Of a stretch of DNA of 10,258 nt, positions 1 to 7,017 are shown piece after piece; the stretch's first letter is position 1; each line of letters begins with the position of its first letter. Origin of the DNA: Pseudomonadota bacterium (GTDB taxonomy: Bacteria > Pseudomonadota > Alphaproteobacteria > Sphingomonadales > Sphingomonadaceae); contig JAFAEG010000048.1 in NCBI GenBank assembly GCA_023424095.1, positions 1 to 10,258 on the forward strand, in the 5' to 3' direction. The translations under genes and the position numbers were made by a program. Below the pieces are notes generated by a model. The model did no database searches. It was not told the origin of the DNA and worked only from the letters and a program-made list of their open reading frames with translations.

Positions 1-25
1 AAAACTACGCCCGCCTCGGGGCGCG

Positions 26-82
26 GCCCCTCCACCATGCTGCGCATGGTCCCCCTCCCCTCGAAATCGAGGGGAGGATTTT
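26..82 (-). repeat. Two-hairpin dispersed repeat, copy 1
   Basis: On the minus strand this reads AAAATCC, a hairpin whose 11-bp stem starts CCTCCCCTCGA (54-64 with 67-77), then a GGGGACC linker, a second hairpin with stem ACCATGC/GCATGGT (34-40 and 44-50, loop TGC), then GGAGGGGC. The same architecture with the same linkers recurs in the opposite orientation at 10129-10183. The repeat starts within the stop codon of cysS, so it would be the first thing transcribed after that gene. It looks like a REP-type intergenic palindromic element. No coding capacity is seen. A role in mRNA 3' stability or transcription ending is inference. Confidence 0.75.
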
Positions 83-83
83 T
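54..83 (+). terminator. Possible intrinsic terminator for plus-strand transcription entering from the left
   Basis: The perfect stem at 54-64/67-77 is followed on the plus strand by A and then five T (79-83), the shape of a Rho-independent terminator. On the minus strand, the direction of cysS, the same hairpin is preceded by A residues and followed by G residues, so it lacks a U-tract there. It would serve a plus-strand gene lying left of the window, which cannot be seen. The hairpin is also part of the dispersed repeat, so the terminator reading is only one possibility. Confidence 0.3.
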
Positions 84-1464
84 AGGCCCGCCGCCAGTCC
101 GTCCCCTGCGGACCGTCCTCGAGCAATATGCCCTCGGCGGCCAGTTCGTCCCGAATCCGGTCGGCCTCAGCGAAATCGCGGCGAGCGCGCGCAGCCTTTC
201 GATCCTCTATCGCTTGGGCAATCTGATCTCTCGACCTCGATTGTGTGACAGTCGGTTGAAAAAATTCCGATGTGTTTGTGACGCCCGGCGCATAGACTGA
301 GGCGCCTCGGAACCAGGCATCGGCGCTCTCGGACAGCAGGCCGAGCACCATGGCCGAGCCGCGCAAGGTCGCCGGGTCGTCCAGCCCGGACAACCGCGAC
401 AGCGCCAAAGGCGTGTTCAGATCGTCCGCCAGCGCCTCGATCACGCCCGCATCCGCCGCCCCCGGCGTCACATCGCCGGCGGTGCGGTAGAGCCGGTCCA
501 ATGTCGCCTTGCTCTGCGCGATCAGCGCCTCGCTCCATTCCAGCGGCTGGCGGTAATGGGCCGACAGCAGGCACAGCCGCAAAGTCTCGCCGCGATGGCC
601 CTGGGCGAGCAGATCGCCGACCGTCACGACATTGCCGAGGCTCTTCGACATCTTCTCGGCCCCGCCCATCGACAGGAAGCCATTGTGTACCCAGTGCCGC
701 GCTAGCGGCGCGCCGTCATGGGCGCAGCGGCTCTGGGCAATCTCATTTTCGTGGTGGGGGAAGATCAGATCCAGCCCGCCGCCATGAATGTCGATTGTGG
801 TGCCCAGATGCTTCTCGATCATCGCCGAGCATTCGATGTGCCAGCCCGGCCGCCCCCGGCCCCAGGGCGAATCCCAGCCGATCACCTCTGGCGCCGACGG
901 CTTCCACAGCACGAAGTCGGACGGGTCCTTCTTGTAGGACGCCACCTCGACCCGCGCGCCGGCCAGGATCGCATCCCGGTCGCGCCGCCCGAGTGCGCCA
1001 TAATCAGGGTCGCTGGGCACGTGGAACAGGACATGGCCGTCCGCTTCATAGGCGTTTTTGGTCTCGATCAGCCGCGCGATCATCGCGATCATCTCATCGA
1101 GATGCTCAGTCGCCTTGGGCGCGATGTCGGGCGGCCGAACGCCGAGCGCGCCCATGTCGGCGAGGTAGAAATCCTCGTAGCGCTGCGTGATCACCGAAGG
1201 ATCGACGCCCTCGTCGCGGGCAGCGTCGATGATCTTGTCGTCCACGTCGGTGACGTTGCGGGCATAGGTCAGGCTGTCCTGCCCGTGCACATGCCGGATC
1301 AGGCGGGCGAGCGTGTCGAACACCACCGCGGGGCGGGCATTGCCGATATGGGCGCGATTATAGACGGTCGGCCCGCACACATACATGGTGATGCGTGACG
1401 GGTCCGCCGGCTGGAACGGTTTCTTCTCCCGCGCCAGCGTGTCGTAAAGCCTGATCTCGGTCAT
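82..1464 (-). CDS. cysS: Cysteine--tRNA ligase (CysRS)
   Basis: This is a class I aminoacyl-tRNA synthetase that charges tRNA-Cys with cysteine using ATP in the cytoplasm. The 460-residue product has the whole family layout: a Rossmann catalytic domain with the HIGN form of the HIGH motif at residues 39-42, the KMSKS loop at 271-275, and zinc ligands C30, C212, H237 and E241, matching the known bacterial zinc site. A C-terminal helical anticodon-binding region ends in the typical EDGPQGT-W segment. The ATG overlaps the cvpA stop (ATGA at 1461-1464), so the two are probably one transcript with coupled translation. One oddity is a stretch at about residues 388-413 (nt 226-303) that is AT-richer than the rest and has no counterpart I know in E. 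coli CysS, whose linker here is much shorter. The frame stays open through it and the catalytic residues are intact, so the enzyme should work. Confidence 0.97.
   Translation of the reverse strand: MTEIRLYDTLAREKKPFQPADPSRITMYVCGPTVYNRAHIGNARPAVVFDTLARLIRHVHGQDSLTYARNVTDVDDKIIDAARDEGVDPSVITQRYEDFYLADMGALGVRPPDIAPKATEHLDEMIAMIARLIETKNAYEADGHVLFHVPSDPDYGALGRRDRDAILAGARVEVASYKKDPSDFVLWKPSAPEVIGWDSPWGRGRPGWHIECSAMIEKHLGTTIDIHGGGLDLIFPHHENEIAQSRCAHDGAPLARHWVHNGFLSMGGAEKMSKSLGNVVTVGDLLAQGHRGETLRLCLLSAHYRQPLEWSEALIAQSKATLDRLYRTAGDVTPGAADAGVIEALADDLNTPLALSRLSGLDDPATLRGSAMVLGLLSESADAWFRGASVYAPGVTNTSEFFQPTVTQSRSRDQIAQAIEDRKAARARRDFAEADRIRDELAAEGILLEDGPQGTDWRRA
226..303 (-). other. Low-GC in-frame insertion within cysS
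   Basis: Codons 388-413 of CysS encode a segment beginning ASVYAPGVTNTSEFF and ending QSRSRDQ, between the helix ending DAWFRG and the helix beginning IAQAIEDR. In bases 241-280 only 16 of 40 are G or C, well below the neighbouring coding sequence. It contains TGTGACA at 244-250 and TGTGACG at 276-282, and a run of six A at 259-264. In E. coli CysS the same linker is about ten residues. The boundaries are approximate. It may be a small mobile palindrome-like insertion or simply a lineage-specific loop. Confidence 0.5.
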
Positions 1465-2000
1465 TTCGTCTTCGTCGCGGCCTTGTTGCTGTTCGCCTCG
1501 CCCTCAAGCGATTGCTGCCGCCGCTCGCTCAAATCCACGAAGGTCCGCGCGAGCCCGTCGATGAGCGGGCGGGTGACCGCGTCGCGGACCCAGGCCGGGC
1601 GCTGGGCGGTGCGGCCCCAGATCGTGTCGTAGACGAAGCTGCCTGCCATGTAGAACAAGGTCGCATAGACCAACCCCTTCAGCGCACCGAAGCCCGCCCC
1701 GAGCAACCGATCCGCCCCGCCGACGCGCGAGCCGCGCACGCCCTTTGAAAGCGACCCGGCGATCAATTTGCCGCCGAACAGAGTGATGATCACGATCAGG
1801 ACGAAGGCCAGCATATAGGCCCCGGACGGCGCCATCGCCCCTTCCAGCACACCCGCCAGCGGGCCGTGCAGACCCCACAGGGCCAGCACCACGAGGATCC
1901 ACACCCCCAGCGACAGCACGCTATAGGTCAGGCCCTTGCGGATGCCCGTCCACAGGCCGAGGCCGACGAGCAAAACGACGATGATATCGAGCGCGGTCAT
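1461..2000 (-). CDS. cvpA: CvpA family inner-membrane protein
   Basis: This 179-residue protein matches the CvpA (colicin V production) family in length and layout. Four hydrophobic segments are visible at about residues 3-20, 26-44, 61-83 and 104-125. The first is followed by the family-typical G-x-R-KG turn (G19 to G23), and a conserved glycine-rich stretch with GGADRLLG lies at 94-101 before the last helix. The tail after residue 126 is polar and ends in a Lys/Thr-rich stretch. The biochemical role of CvpA proteins is not settled; E. coli cvpA was named for colicin V production and is an inner-membrane protein. Here it is the first gene of a pair with cysS, overlapping it by 4 bases. In many proteobacteria cvpA sits next to purF, which is not the case here. 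The start is the ATG next to the first membrane segment; no strong Shine-Dalgarno sequence is seen. Confidence 0.88.
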   Translation of the reverse strand: MTALDIIVVLLVGLGLWTGIRKGLTYSVLSLGVWILVVLALWGLHGPLAGVLEGAMAPSGAYMLAFVLIVIITLFGGKLIAGSLSKGVRGSRVGGADRLLGAGFGALKGLVYATLFYMAGSFVYDTIWGRTAQRPAWVRDAVTRPLIDGLARTFVDLSERRQQSLEGEANSNKAATKTK

Positions 2001-2222
2001 CGGCTCTGGTTAAAGGCCGCAGCCACGAAGGGGAAGCATCGAAAGGTGCTGAAGGTTCACACCCCCAGGAGAGAAAAATCCGGGGGCCGAAAAGGGTGAA
2101 AGGTTCTGCCGGTTTCCGCACCGCAAACGCACGGTAACGGGGCGGCAATCATGGCTGCAAACGGTCATGCGCGCCTTATGACAGACCAAATCCTACCTGT
2201 GTCAGGCGCGATCCGAAATATT
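2001..2222. other. Intergenic region upstream of cvpA-cysS
   Basis: This gap of 222 bases is the only space for a cvpA-cysS promoter. It is less GC-rich than its neighbours and has no convincing gene; a short minus-strand reading frame that runs into cvpA shows no recognisable protein character. A hairpin lies at 2062-2086: CCCCC (2062-2066) pairs with GGGGG (2082-2086) and GGA (2068-2070) with TCC (2079-2081), leaving one bulged base. On the minus strand it would lie in the cvpA leader, about 60 bases before the ATG. No strong -35/-10 pair could be assigned. Confidence 0.5.
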
Positions 2223-3227
2223 TCAGCGGCCGGGCTCGAGCGCCTTCGGTGAGCCAAATTCCGCCACGCCCGGCAACGCCAGATAGTGGAGACGCCGCAC
2301 TTCGCGGCGGCCGCGGACGACGGTGTCGAGGATCAGGCCGCACATGAAGCTCATGAAGGCGACGATCATCAGGCCGGTGGCCAGGATGGCGGTCGGGAAG
2401 CGCGGGACCAGGCCGGTCTGGAAATAGGTGACGAGGATCGGCACCATCAGGATGGTGGCGAGGAGCGCCAGGAACAGGCCGAAGCCGCCATAGAAGAGCA
2501 CCGGCCGCTCGATCCGGAAGAGGTGCAGGATCGTCTTCATGATCCGCCAGCCGTCGCGATAGGTGCTGAGCTTGGAGACCGACCCCTCGGGCCGCGCGGC
2601 ATAGGCCGTGACCACTTCACCGACCGGCATGGCCAGCTCCAGCGCGTGCACGCTGATTTCAGTCTCGGTCTCAAAACCGCGCGCCAAGGCCGGGAAAGAC
2701 TTGGCGAAACGGCGGGAGAAGATTCGGTAGCCGGAGAAGATGTCGCTGAACGTCCGGCCGAACAGGAAGGACAGGATGCCGGTGAACACCTTGTTGCCCA
2801 GCACATGGCCGCGGCGATAGGCTTCCTCGACCTCGTTCTTGCGCGCGCCGACGACCATGTCGAGTTGCTCGTCGATCAGCTTGGCGACCAGTGCAGGCGC
2901 GGCGCTCGCGTCATAAGTCGCGTCGCCATCGGCCATCACATAGATGTCGGCCTCGACGTCGGCGAACATGCGGCGGACGACATGGCCCTTGCCCTGCATC
3001 CGCTCGGTGCGGACGATCGCGCCCGCCTCCGCCGCGACCTCGCGCGTGCGGTCGGACGAATTGTTGTCGTAGACGTAGATGTCGGCCGCCGGCAGCGCGG
3101 CGCGGAAGGCCGCGACGGTCTGCCGGATCGCGGCTTCCTCATTATAGCAAGGCAGCAAAACGGCGATGCGGGGCGCGCTGGGCACCGTCATGGCCTGCAC
3201 CTCGAAAGCCGCGTCCACATCCGCCAT
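2223..3227 (-). CDS. Membrane-anchored family 2 glycosyltransferase
   Basis: The product (334 residues) is a GT-A fold, family GT2 transferase of the dolichyl/polyprenyl-phosphate mannosyltransferase-like group. It uses a nucleotide-sugar donor at the cytoplasmic face of the inner membrane. The N-terminal LLPCYNEE (24-31) and DNNSSD (54-59) bind the nucleotide. The DGD at 100-102, in MADGD, is the metal-binding DxD motif. The SDIFSGYRIF segment at 161-170 is typical of the subgroup. Two C-terminal membrane helices are predicted at about 244-268 and 278-302, followed by a basic loop, RGRREVRR. Such enzymes commonly load a sugar onto a lipid carrier or act in envelope glycan synthesis; the acceptor is not evident. 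The ATG at 3227 has a weak ribosome site, while the ATG at 3191 (Met13) has GAGGTG six bases upstream and may be the true start. The tig gene lies upstream on the same strand, 114 bases away. Confidence 0.9.
   Translation of the reverse strand: MADVDAAFEVQAMTVPSAPRIAVLLPCYNEEAAIRQTVAAFRAALPAADIYVYDNNSSDRTREVAAEAGAIVRTERMQGKGHVVRRMFADVEADIYVMADGDATYDASAAPALVAKLIDEQLDMVVGARKNEVEEAYRRGHVLGNKVFTGILSFLFGRTFSDIFSGYRIFSRRFAKSFPALARGFETETEISVHALELAMPVGEVVTAYAARPEGSVSKLSTYRDGWRIMKTILHLFRIERPVLFYGGFGLFLALLATILMVPILVTYFQTGLVPRFPTAILATGLMIVAFMSFMCGLILDTVVRGRREVRRLHYLALPGVAEFGSPKALEPGR
3198..3203 (-). promoter_or_regulatory. Shine-Dalgarno site favouring an internal glycosyltransferase start
   Basis: The minus strand reads GAGGTG, then six bases, then ATG at 3191-3189 (Met13 of the longest reading). 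The upstream ATG at 3227 has no comparable site. Residues 1-12 are not part of the GT2 fold, so losing them would not matter. The choice between the two starts remains open. Confidence 0.45.
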
Positions 3228-3243
3228 CGTCCAATAATCCGTC

Positions 3244-3317
3244 TTGCCTGAGCCTGTCGAAGGCCCGTCCTTATCTCACGCTTCGTTAAAAGAAGGACAG
3301 TGGTTCGACAGGCTCAG
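3244..3317. repeat. Nested inverted repeat in the tig-glycosyltransferase spacer
   Basis: CTGAGCCTGTCGAA at 3248-3261 is matched exactly, as its reverse complement, by TTCGACAGGCTCAG at 3304-3317. The match extends by TTGC/GCAA if one base (a C at 3247/3248) is allowed to bulge. Inside it, GTCCTT (3267-3272) pairs with AAGGAC (3293-3298). A third copy of the core arm, TGAGCC at 3334-3339, lies just after the tig stop and could pair instead with GGCTCA at 3311-3316. The GAGCCTGTCGAA core resembles intergenic repeats that are widespread in sphingomonad-type genomes. No U-tract follows on either strand, so it is not a textbook terminator. Confidence 0.75.
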
Positions 3318-3341
3318 CAAGAGCGGTGATTTTTGAGCCGG

Positions 3342-4904
3342 TCAGGCCTTCTTGGCAGCCGGCTTCTTCGCCGCCGGCTTCTTGGCGGGAGCGGCCTTCT
3401 CCTCGGCGGGAGCCGCCTCGGCCTTGGCCTTCTTCGCCGGAGCCTTCTTGGCAGGCTTCGCCTCCTCGGCCGGCGCAGCGTCGGCGTCCGCCTTCTTGGC
3501 GGCTGCCTTCTTCGCCGGCTTCTTGGCCGGGGCGTGGTCGTGGTCGTGACCGCAGCCCGGGCCGTGGACATGGCCTTCCTCGGCCTCGATCGCGGCTTCC
3601 AGCTCCTCGCGGGTGGCGCTGCGGTCGGTGGTCGCGGCCTTGCCGAACAGGAAGTCGACGACCTTGTCCTCATAGAGCGGGGCGCGCAGCTGGGCGGCGG
3701 CCATCGGCTCCTGACGGATATATTCGATGAACTTCTGGCGATCGTCCGGGCGATATTGCTGCGCCGCCTGCATGATCAGCTGGTTCATCTCCTGCTGGCT
3801 GACCTCGACGCCATTCTTCTGGCCGAGGTCGCTGAGCAGCAGACCGAGGCGCACGCGACGCTCGGCGATGTTGCGATAATCGTCGCGCTCGGCTTCCATT
3901 TCCTTGCGCGCCGCATCCGGATCGGCCTCGTGCGTCGCCTCATGCTCCAGCTGCTGCCAGATCTGGTCGAACTCGGCGTCGACCATCGACTGCGGCACCG
4001 GGAAATCATGCGCGGCGGCGAGCTGGTCGAGCAGCTGGCGCTTCATGTGGGTGCGGGTGAGGCCGTTCAGCTCCTGCTCGACCTGGCCCTTCAGCAGGCC
4101 GCGGAGCTGCTCGAGGCTCTCCAGGCCCATCGACTTGGCGAAATCGTCGTCGGCCTTGGCTTCCTTCGGGGTCTGCACCTCGTTGACGGTGACGTCGAAG
4201 GTCGCGGCGCGGCCCTTCAGATAATCGACCGGATAATCGTCCGGGAAAGTGACGTTCAGCACCTTCTCGTCATTCGCCTTGGCGCCGACCAGCTGGTCCT
4301 CGAAGCCCGGGATCAGACGGCCCGAGCCGATCTCGACCGCCATGCCCTCGCCGGTGCCGCCTTCGAACGGCTCGCCATCGACCTTGCCGACGAAATCGAT
4401 CAGCACCGAATCGCCCTGGCGGGCCTTGTGCGACTTGGGGGCGCTCTCGAAGCTCTTCTGGCCTTCGGTCATGCGCGCGACCTGATCGTCGATCATCGCC
4501 TCGGTCGGCTCGACCTGGAGGCGCTCCAGCCTCAGCCCGTCAATCTTGGCTTCCGGCACGTCCGGCAGGGTCTCGACCTCGATTTCGACCACCGCGTCGC
4601 CGGCCGGCTTGTAGCCTTCGTCCAGGCGAACGCTCGGCTGCATCGCCGGGCGAATATTGTTGTCGTTCAGGAGCTTCTGCACGCTCTCCTGGATCGCCGT
4701 CTCAAGCGCCTGCTGCTGCAGCTGCGGGCCGTGCATCTTGCGCACCAGATTCGCCGGGACCTTGCCGGGGCGGAAGCCGGGCATCCGCACCTGCGGCGCG
4801 ATCGTCTTCAGCTCGGCATCGATGCGGGCGTCGATATCCTTGGCCGGAATGGTCAGGCGGTAGCCGCGCTTGAGGCCTTCGTTCAACGTCTCAACGGTCT
4901 GCAT
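3342..4904 (-). CDS. tig: Trigger factor (ribosome-associated chaperone and prolyl isomerase)
   Basis: Trigger factor binds the ribosome near the exit tunnel and shelters nascent chains. The 520-residue product shows all three family domains. The N-terminal ribosome-binding domain has the signature GFRPGKVP at residues 43-50. An FKBP-type prolyl isomerase domain spans roughly 155-245 and contains GDSVLIDFVGKVDGEPFEGG (164-183). A helical C-terminal substrate-binding domain runs to about residue 440. Beyond it is a tail of about 78 residues not found in E. coli trigger factor: a His/Cys/Asp cluster (445-457) followed by a Lys/Ala/Pro-rich segment with an imperfect 21-residue tandem repeat (AAPAEE at 476 and again at 497). 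The tail coding is in the same frame with no sign of frameshift. The ATG at 4904 opens directly into the family N-terminus. Its product is cytoplasmic. No clpP follows, unlike the common tig-clpP-clpX order; a glycosyltransferase does. Confidence 0.96.
   Translation of the reverse strand: MQTVETLNEGLKRGYRLTIPAKDIDARIDAELKTIAPQVRMPGFRPGKVPANLVRKMHGPQLQQQALETAIQESVQKLLNDNNIRPAMQPSVRLDEGYKPAGDAVVEIEVETLPDVPEAKIDGLRLERLQVEPTEAMIDDQVARMTEGQKSFESAPKSHKARQGDSVLIDFVGKVDGEPFEGGTGEGMAVEIGSGRLIPGFEDQLVGAKANDEKVLNVTFPDDYPVDYLKGRAATFDVTVNEVQTPKEAKADDDFAKSMGLESLEQLRGLLKGQVEQELNGLTRTHMKRQLLDQLAAAHDFPVPQSMVDAEFDQIWQQLEHEATHEADPDAARKEMEAERDDYRNIAERRVRLGLLLSDLGQKNGVEVSQQEMNQLIMQAAQQYRPDDRQKFIEYIRQEPMAAAQLRAPLYEDKVVDFLFGKAATTDRSATREELEAAIEAEEGHVHGPGCGHDHDHAPAKKPAKKAAAKKADADAAPAEEAKPAKKAPAKKAKAEAAPAEEKAAPAKKPAAKKPAAKKA
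3345..3572 (-). other. His-rich and Lys/Ala-rich C-terminal extension of trigger factor
   Basis: Residues 445-457 contain HVHGPGCGHDHDH, a metal-ligand-dense cluster resembling the tails of nickel-binding chaperones such as SlyD. Residues 458-520 consist mostly of A, K, P and E, with repeated PAKK and AAKK units like histone H1-type tails. The segment is probably disordered. Metal or nucleic-acid/ribosome binding is inference from composition only. Confidence 0.7.
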
Positions 4905-4969
4905 GGTAAGGCTCGGACTTTCTAACGATCAGGAAAAAGGCGACAGCGGCCCTGGCTCGGGGCGGAGAC

Positions 4970-5054
4970 TGGTGCGGGCGAAGGGACTCGAACCCCCACA
5001 TCTTGCGATACTGGAACCTAAATCCAGCGCGTCTACCAGTTCCGCCACGCCCGC
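4970..5054 (-). tRNA. tRNA-Leu (anticodon UAG)
   Basis: The minus strand from 5054 to 4970 folds as a class II tRNA. Its acceptor is GCGGGCG/CGCCCGC (5048-5054 with 4974-4980), with discriminator A at 4973 and an encoded CCA at 4970-4972. The anticodon stem CTGGA/TCCAG closes the loop TTTAGGT, giving anticodon TAG, which reads leucine CUN codons, chiefly CUA. A long variable arm follows, as expected for leucine, and the T loop is TTCGAGT. It lies 65 bases upstream of tig on the same strand and has its own promoter-like sequence upstream. Confidence 0.96.
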
Positions 5055-5076
5055 TTGGACCGCCAGCAGGCGGCGC

Positions 5077-5104
5077 TCTATAGCAGGCGTCGGGATCAGG
5101 GCAA
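5077..5104 (-). promoter_or_regulatory. Sigma-70-type promoter of tRNA-Leu
   Basis: On the minus strand TTGCCC (5104-5099) and TATAGA (5082-5077) are separated by 16 bases, four of six matches to each consensus box. The -10 box ends 22 bases before the mature tRNA 5' end, leaving room for a short leader of roughly 15 bases. The GC-rich stretch after the -10 box is typical of stable-RNA promoters under stringent control, which is inference here. Confidence 0.6.
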
Positions 5105-5217
5105 GGCCGCTCCCCCGTCGATCGGGCGAGACGGTTGGCACAAAGGGCGATTGATCGCCGCGCTCACGCGCATTATGCCCGCAACACACTTCCAGTCGAG
5201 CGGGATTCTTCACACAC

Positions 5218-7017
5218 ATGCGCATCAAGTTTCTGCTGGCGGTTTCCGCCGCCGCCTTCGCTTTCGCTACGCCTGCCGCCGCGCAATATCATATGGGCCA
5301 TGGCGGCCATGATCATTCGGAGCATGGCGAGCAGGGCCAGACGCCGCCGCCCGCGCCGCAGCCGACCCCGGCAGCGCCCGCCCAGCTGTCCGCCGATGAC
5401 CTGGCCTGGAAGACCGAGCTTGGCTTCACCCCCAGCGCCTTCCGCAGCCATGTCGCCTTCCTGTCCGACGATCTGCTCGCCGGCCGCGATCCCGGCACGC
5501 CGGGCCATGAAGTCGCCGCCCGCTACGTCGCCTCGCAATTTGCCGGCCTGGGCGTGCTGCCCGGCAATGGCGACAGCTGGTACCAGCAGGTCCGCCTCGC
5601 CCGCCATCGCGCCCAGCCGGGCGGGACTCTGCGCATCGGCACCCAGAGCTTCAATTCCGGCGAGGGCTTCGTCTTCACGCCGGGCTACACCGCCCAGCCG
5701 GTTGCGGTGGATGCGGGCCTGGTCTTCGTCGGCTACGGTCTCGACGCCCCGACCCAGGGCCATGACAATTATCGCGGCCTCGACGTGCGCGGCAAAGTCG
5801 TCGTCATGCTCGCCAGCCTGCCGCAGGGCCTCGCCAGCGACGTGACCGCGCATCTGGGCCAGGCCCGTGCGCAGATGGCGGCCAATCGCGGCGCCATCGG
5901 CATCATCATGCTGCGGCCGGAGACGGCAGCGACGCAAGCGCCGACCGCGCGCCTGCAGACCGCCTTCACGACGCGTCCGTCGATGACCTGGCTGAATGCC
6001 GAGGGCAATCCGGGCGCGCCGCACCAGCAGGTCCAGTTCACCGCCGCCGCCGATGCGCCGGTGGCGACCGCTTTGTTCGCCGGCGCCCGCCGCAGCTGGG
6101 CGCAGGTCTCGGCCGATCTCGCCGCCAACCGCGTGCCCGCCGGTTTCGCCCTGCGCCAGACCATCCGCGCGGAAAAGTCCGCCACTGCGGAGACGTTCGA
6201 CAGCCCCAATGTGGTCGGCATCATCCCGGGCACCGATCCGTCGGTCGCCAACGAATATATCGTCCTGATGGCGCATCTGGATCACGTCGGCACGATCAAC
6301 CCGAACGGCCAGGGCCAGCGCCCGCCGGCGGGCGGCAATCCCGACACCATCTATAATGGCGCGATGGACAATGCGACCGGAATCGCCACGCTGATCGAGG
6401 TGGCGCGCAAGTTCAACGATCCCGCCAACCGCCCGCGCCGGCCGATCCTGCTGGCGGCCGTCACCGCCGAGGAGAAGGGCCTGCTCGGCGCCAGCTACCT
6501 CGCCAACAATCCGGTGGTCGGCAATGGCCGAGTCGTGGGCGTCGTCAATCTCGACATGCCGATCCTGATGTACGACTTCCAGGACGTGATCGCATTCGGC
6601 TCCGAACATTCGGACATGGCGCCGATGGTCCGCAGCGCGGCGGCGGCGATGAACGTGACCCTGTCGGACGATCCGCTGCCCGAGGAAGGCCTGTTCACCC
6701 GTTCGGACCATTATCCGTTCGTTCAGGCGGGCATCCCGTCGGTCTTCCTGATGACCGGCTTCCGCAATGGCGGCGAGCAGATGTTCCGCGGCTTCCTGGC
6801 GGGCAATTATCACGGCGTGGAGGATGAACTGGGCCAGCCGTTCAACTGGCGCGCGGGTGCCCGCTTCGCCGAACTGAACTACCGGATCGCGCGCGAAGTG
6901 GCGAACGCTCCGGCGGCGCCGCGCTGGTATCGTGGCAGCTTCTTCGGCGACACGCTGGGGGGCAATCAGCCGCGCGCGCCGCGTCCGGCCGCGGCCCCCG
7001 CCGCCAGCGCGAACTAA
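5218..7017 (+). CDS. Exported M28 family zinc aminopeptidase
   Basis: This 599-residue protein has a signal peptide (MRIKF, hydrophobic core to residue 18, likely cleavage after ATPAAA at 22), so it should act in the periplasm or outside the cell. The mature start is His-rich (residues 24-36), followed by a Pro/Ala linker. A protease-associated (PA) domain spans about 150-320. The M28 catalytic domain carries the complete co-catalytic zinc set: H353 in MAHLDHVG, bridging D384 in GAMDN, catalytic E418 and ligand E419 in TAEEKG, D446 in NLDMP and H498 in RSDHYPF. It should release N-terminal residues from peptides, probably for nutrient scavenging; the exact specificity is unknown. The gene stands alone on the plus strand, divergent from tRNA-Leu and convergent with the deacetylase, whose stop it overlaps by 4 bases. 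The ATG opens directly into the signal peptide. A weak promoter candidate is TTGATC (5151)/TATGCC (5174), and no strong ribosome site is seen. Confidence 0.93.
   Translation: MRIKFLLAVSAAAFAFATPAAAQYHMGHGGHDHSEHGEQGQTPPPAPQPTPAAPAQLSADDLAWKTELGFTPSAFRSHVAFLSDDLLAGRDPGTPGHEVAARYVASQFAGLGVLPGNGDSWYQQVRLARHRAQPGGTLRIGTQSFNSGEGFVFTPGYTAQPVAVDAGLVFVGYGLDAPTQGHDNYRGLDVRGKVVVMLASLPQGLASDVTAHLGQARAQMAANRGAIGIIMLRPETAATQAPTARLQTAFTTRPSMTWLNAEGNPGAPHQQVQFTAAADAPVATALFAGARRSWAQVSADLAANRVPAGFALRQTIRAEKSATAETFDSPNVVGIIPGTDPSVANEYIVLMAHLDHVGTINPNGQGQRPPAGGNPDTIYNGAMDNATGIATLIEVARKFNDPANRPRRPILLAAVTAEEKGLLGASYLANNPVVGNGRVVGVVNLDMPILMYDFQDVIAFGSEHSDMAPMVRSAAAAMNVTLSDDPLPEEGLFTRSDHYPFVQAGIPSVFLMTGFRNGGEQMFRGFLAGNYHGVEDELGQPFNWRAGARFAELNYRIAREVANAPAAPRWYRGSFFGDTLGGNQPRAPRPAAAPAASAN

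Noticed and set aside
1921..2148. Small minus-strand frame upstream of and overlapping cvpA
   Set aside because: It overlaps cvpA in another frame and has no good ribosome site or protein-like character.
3244..3344. Rho-independent terminator for tig
   Set aside because: Strong stems are present but no run of T follows on the minus strand, so it is recorded as an inverted repeat instead.
3333..4925. Very long plus-strand open frame (530 codons) opposite tig
   Set aside because: It is the mirror of the trigger factor gene in GC-rich DNA. The tig product matches its family throughout, while this translation has no recognisable domain.
4929..5228. Open frames across tRNA-Leu
   Set aside because: They run through the tRNA gene and its promoter, and no protein is expected there.
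5173..6813. Long minus-strand open frame (546 codons) opposite the M28 peptidase
   Set aside because: It is antisense to a complete peptidase with signal peptide and all zinc ligands, and its Arg/His/Gly-rich translation looks like a shadow frame.
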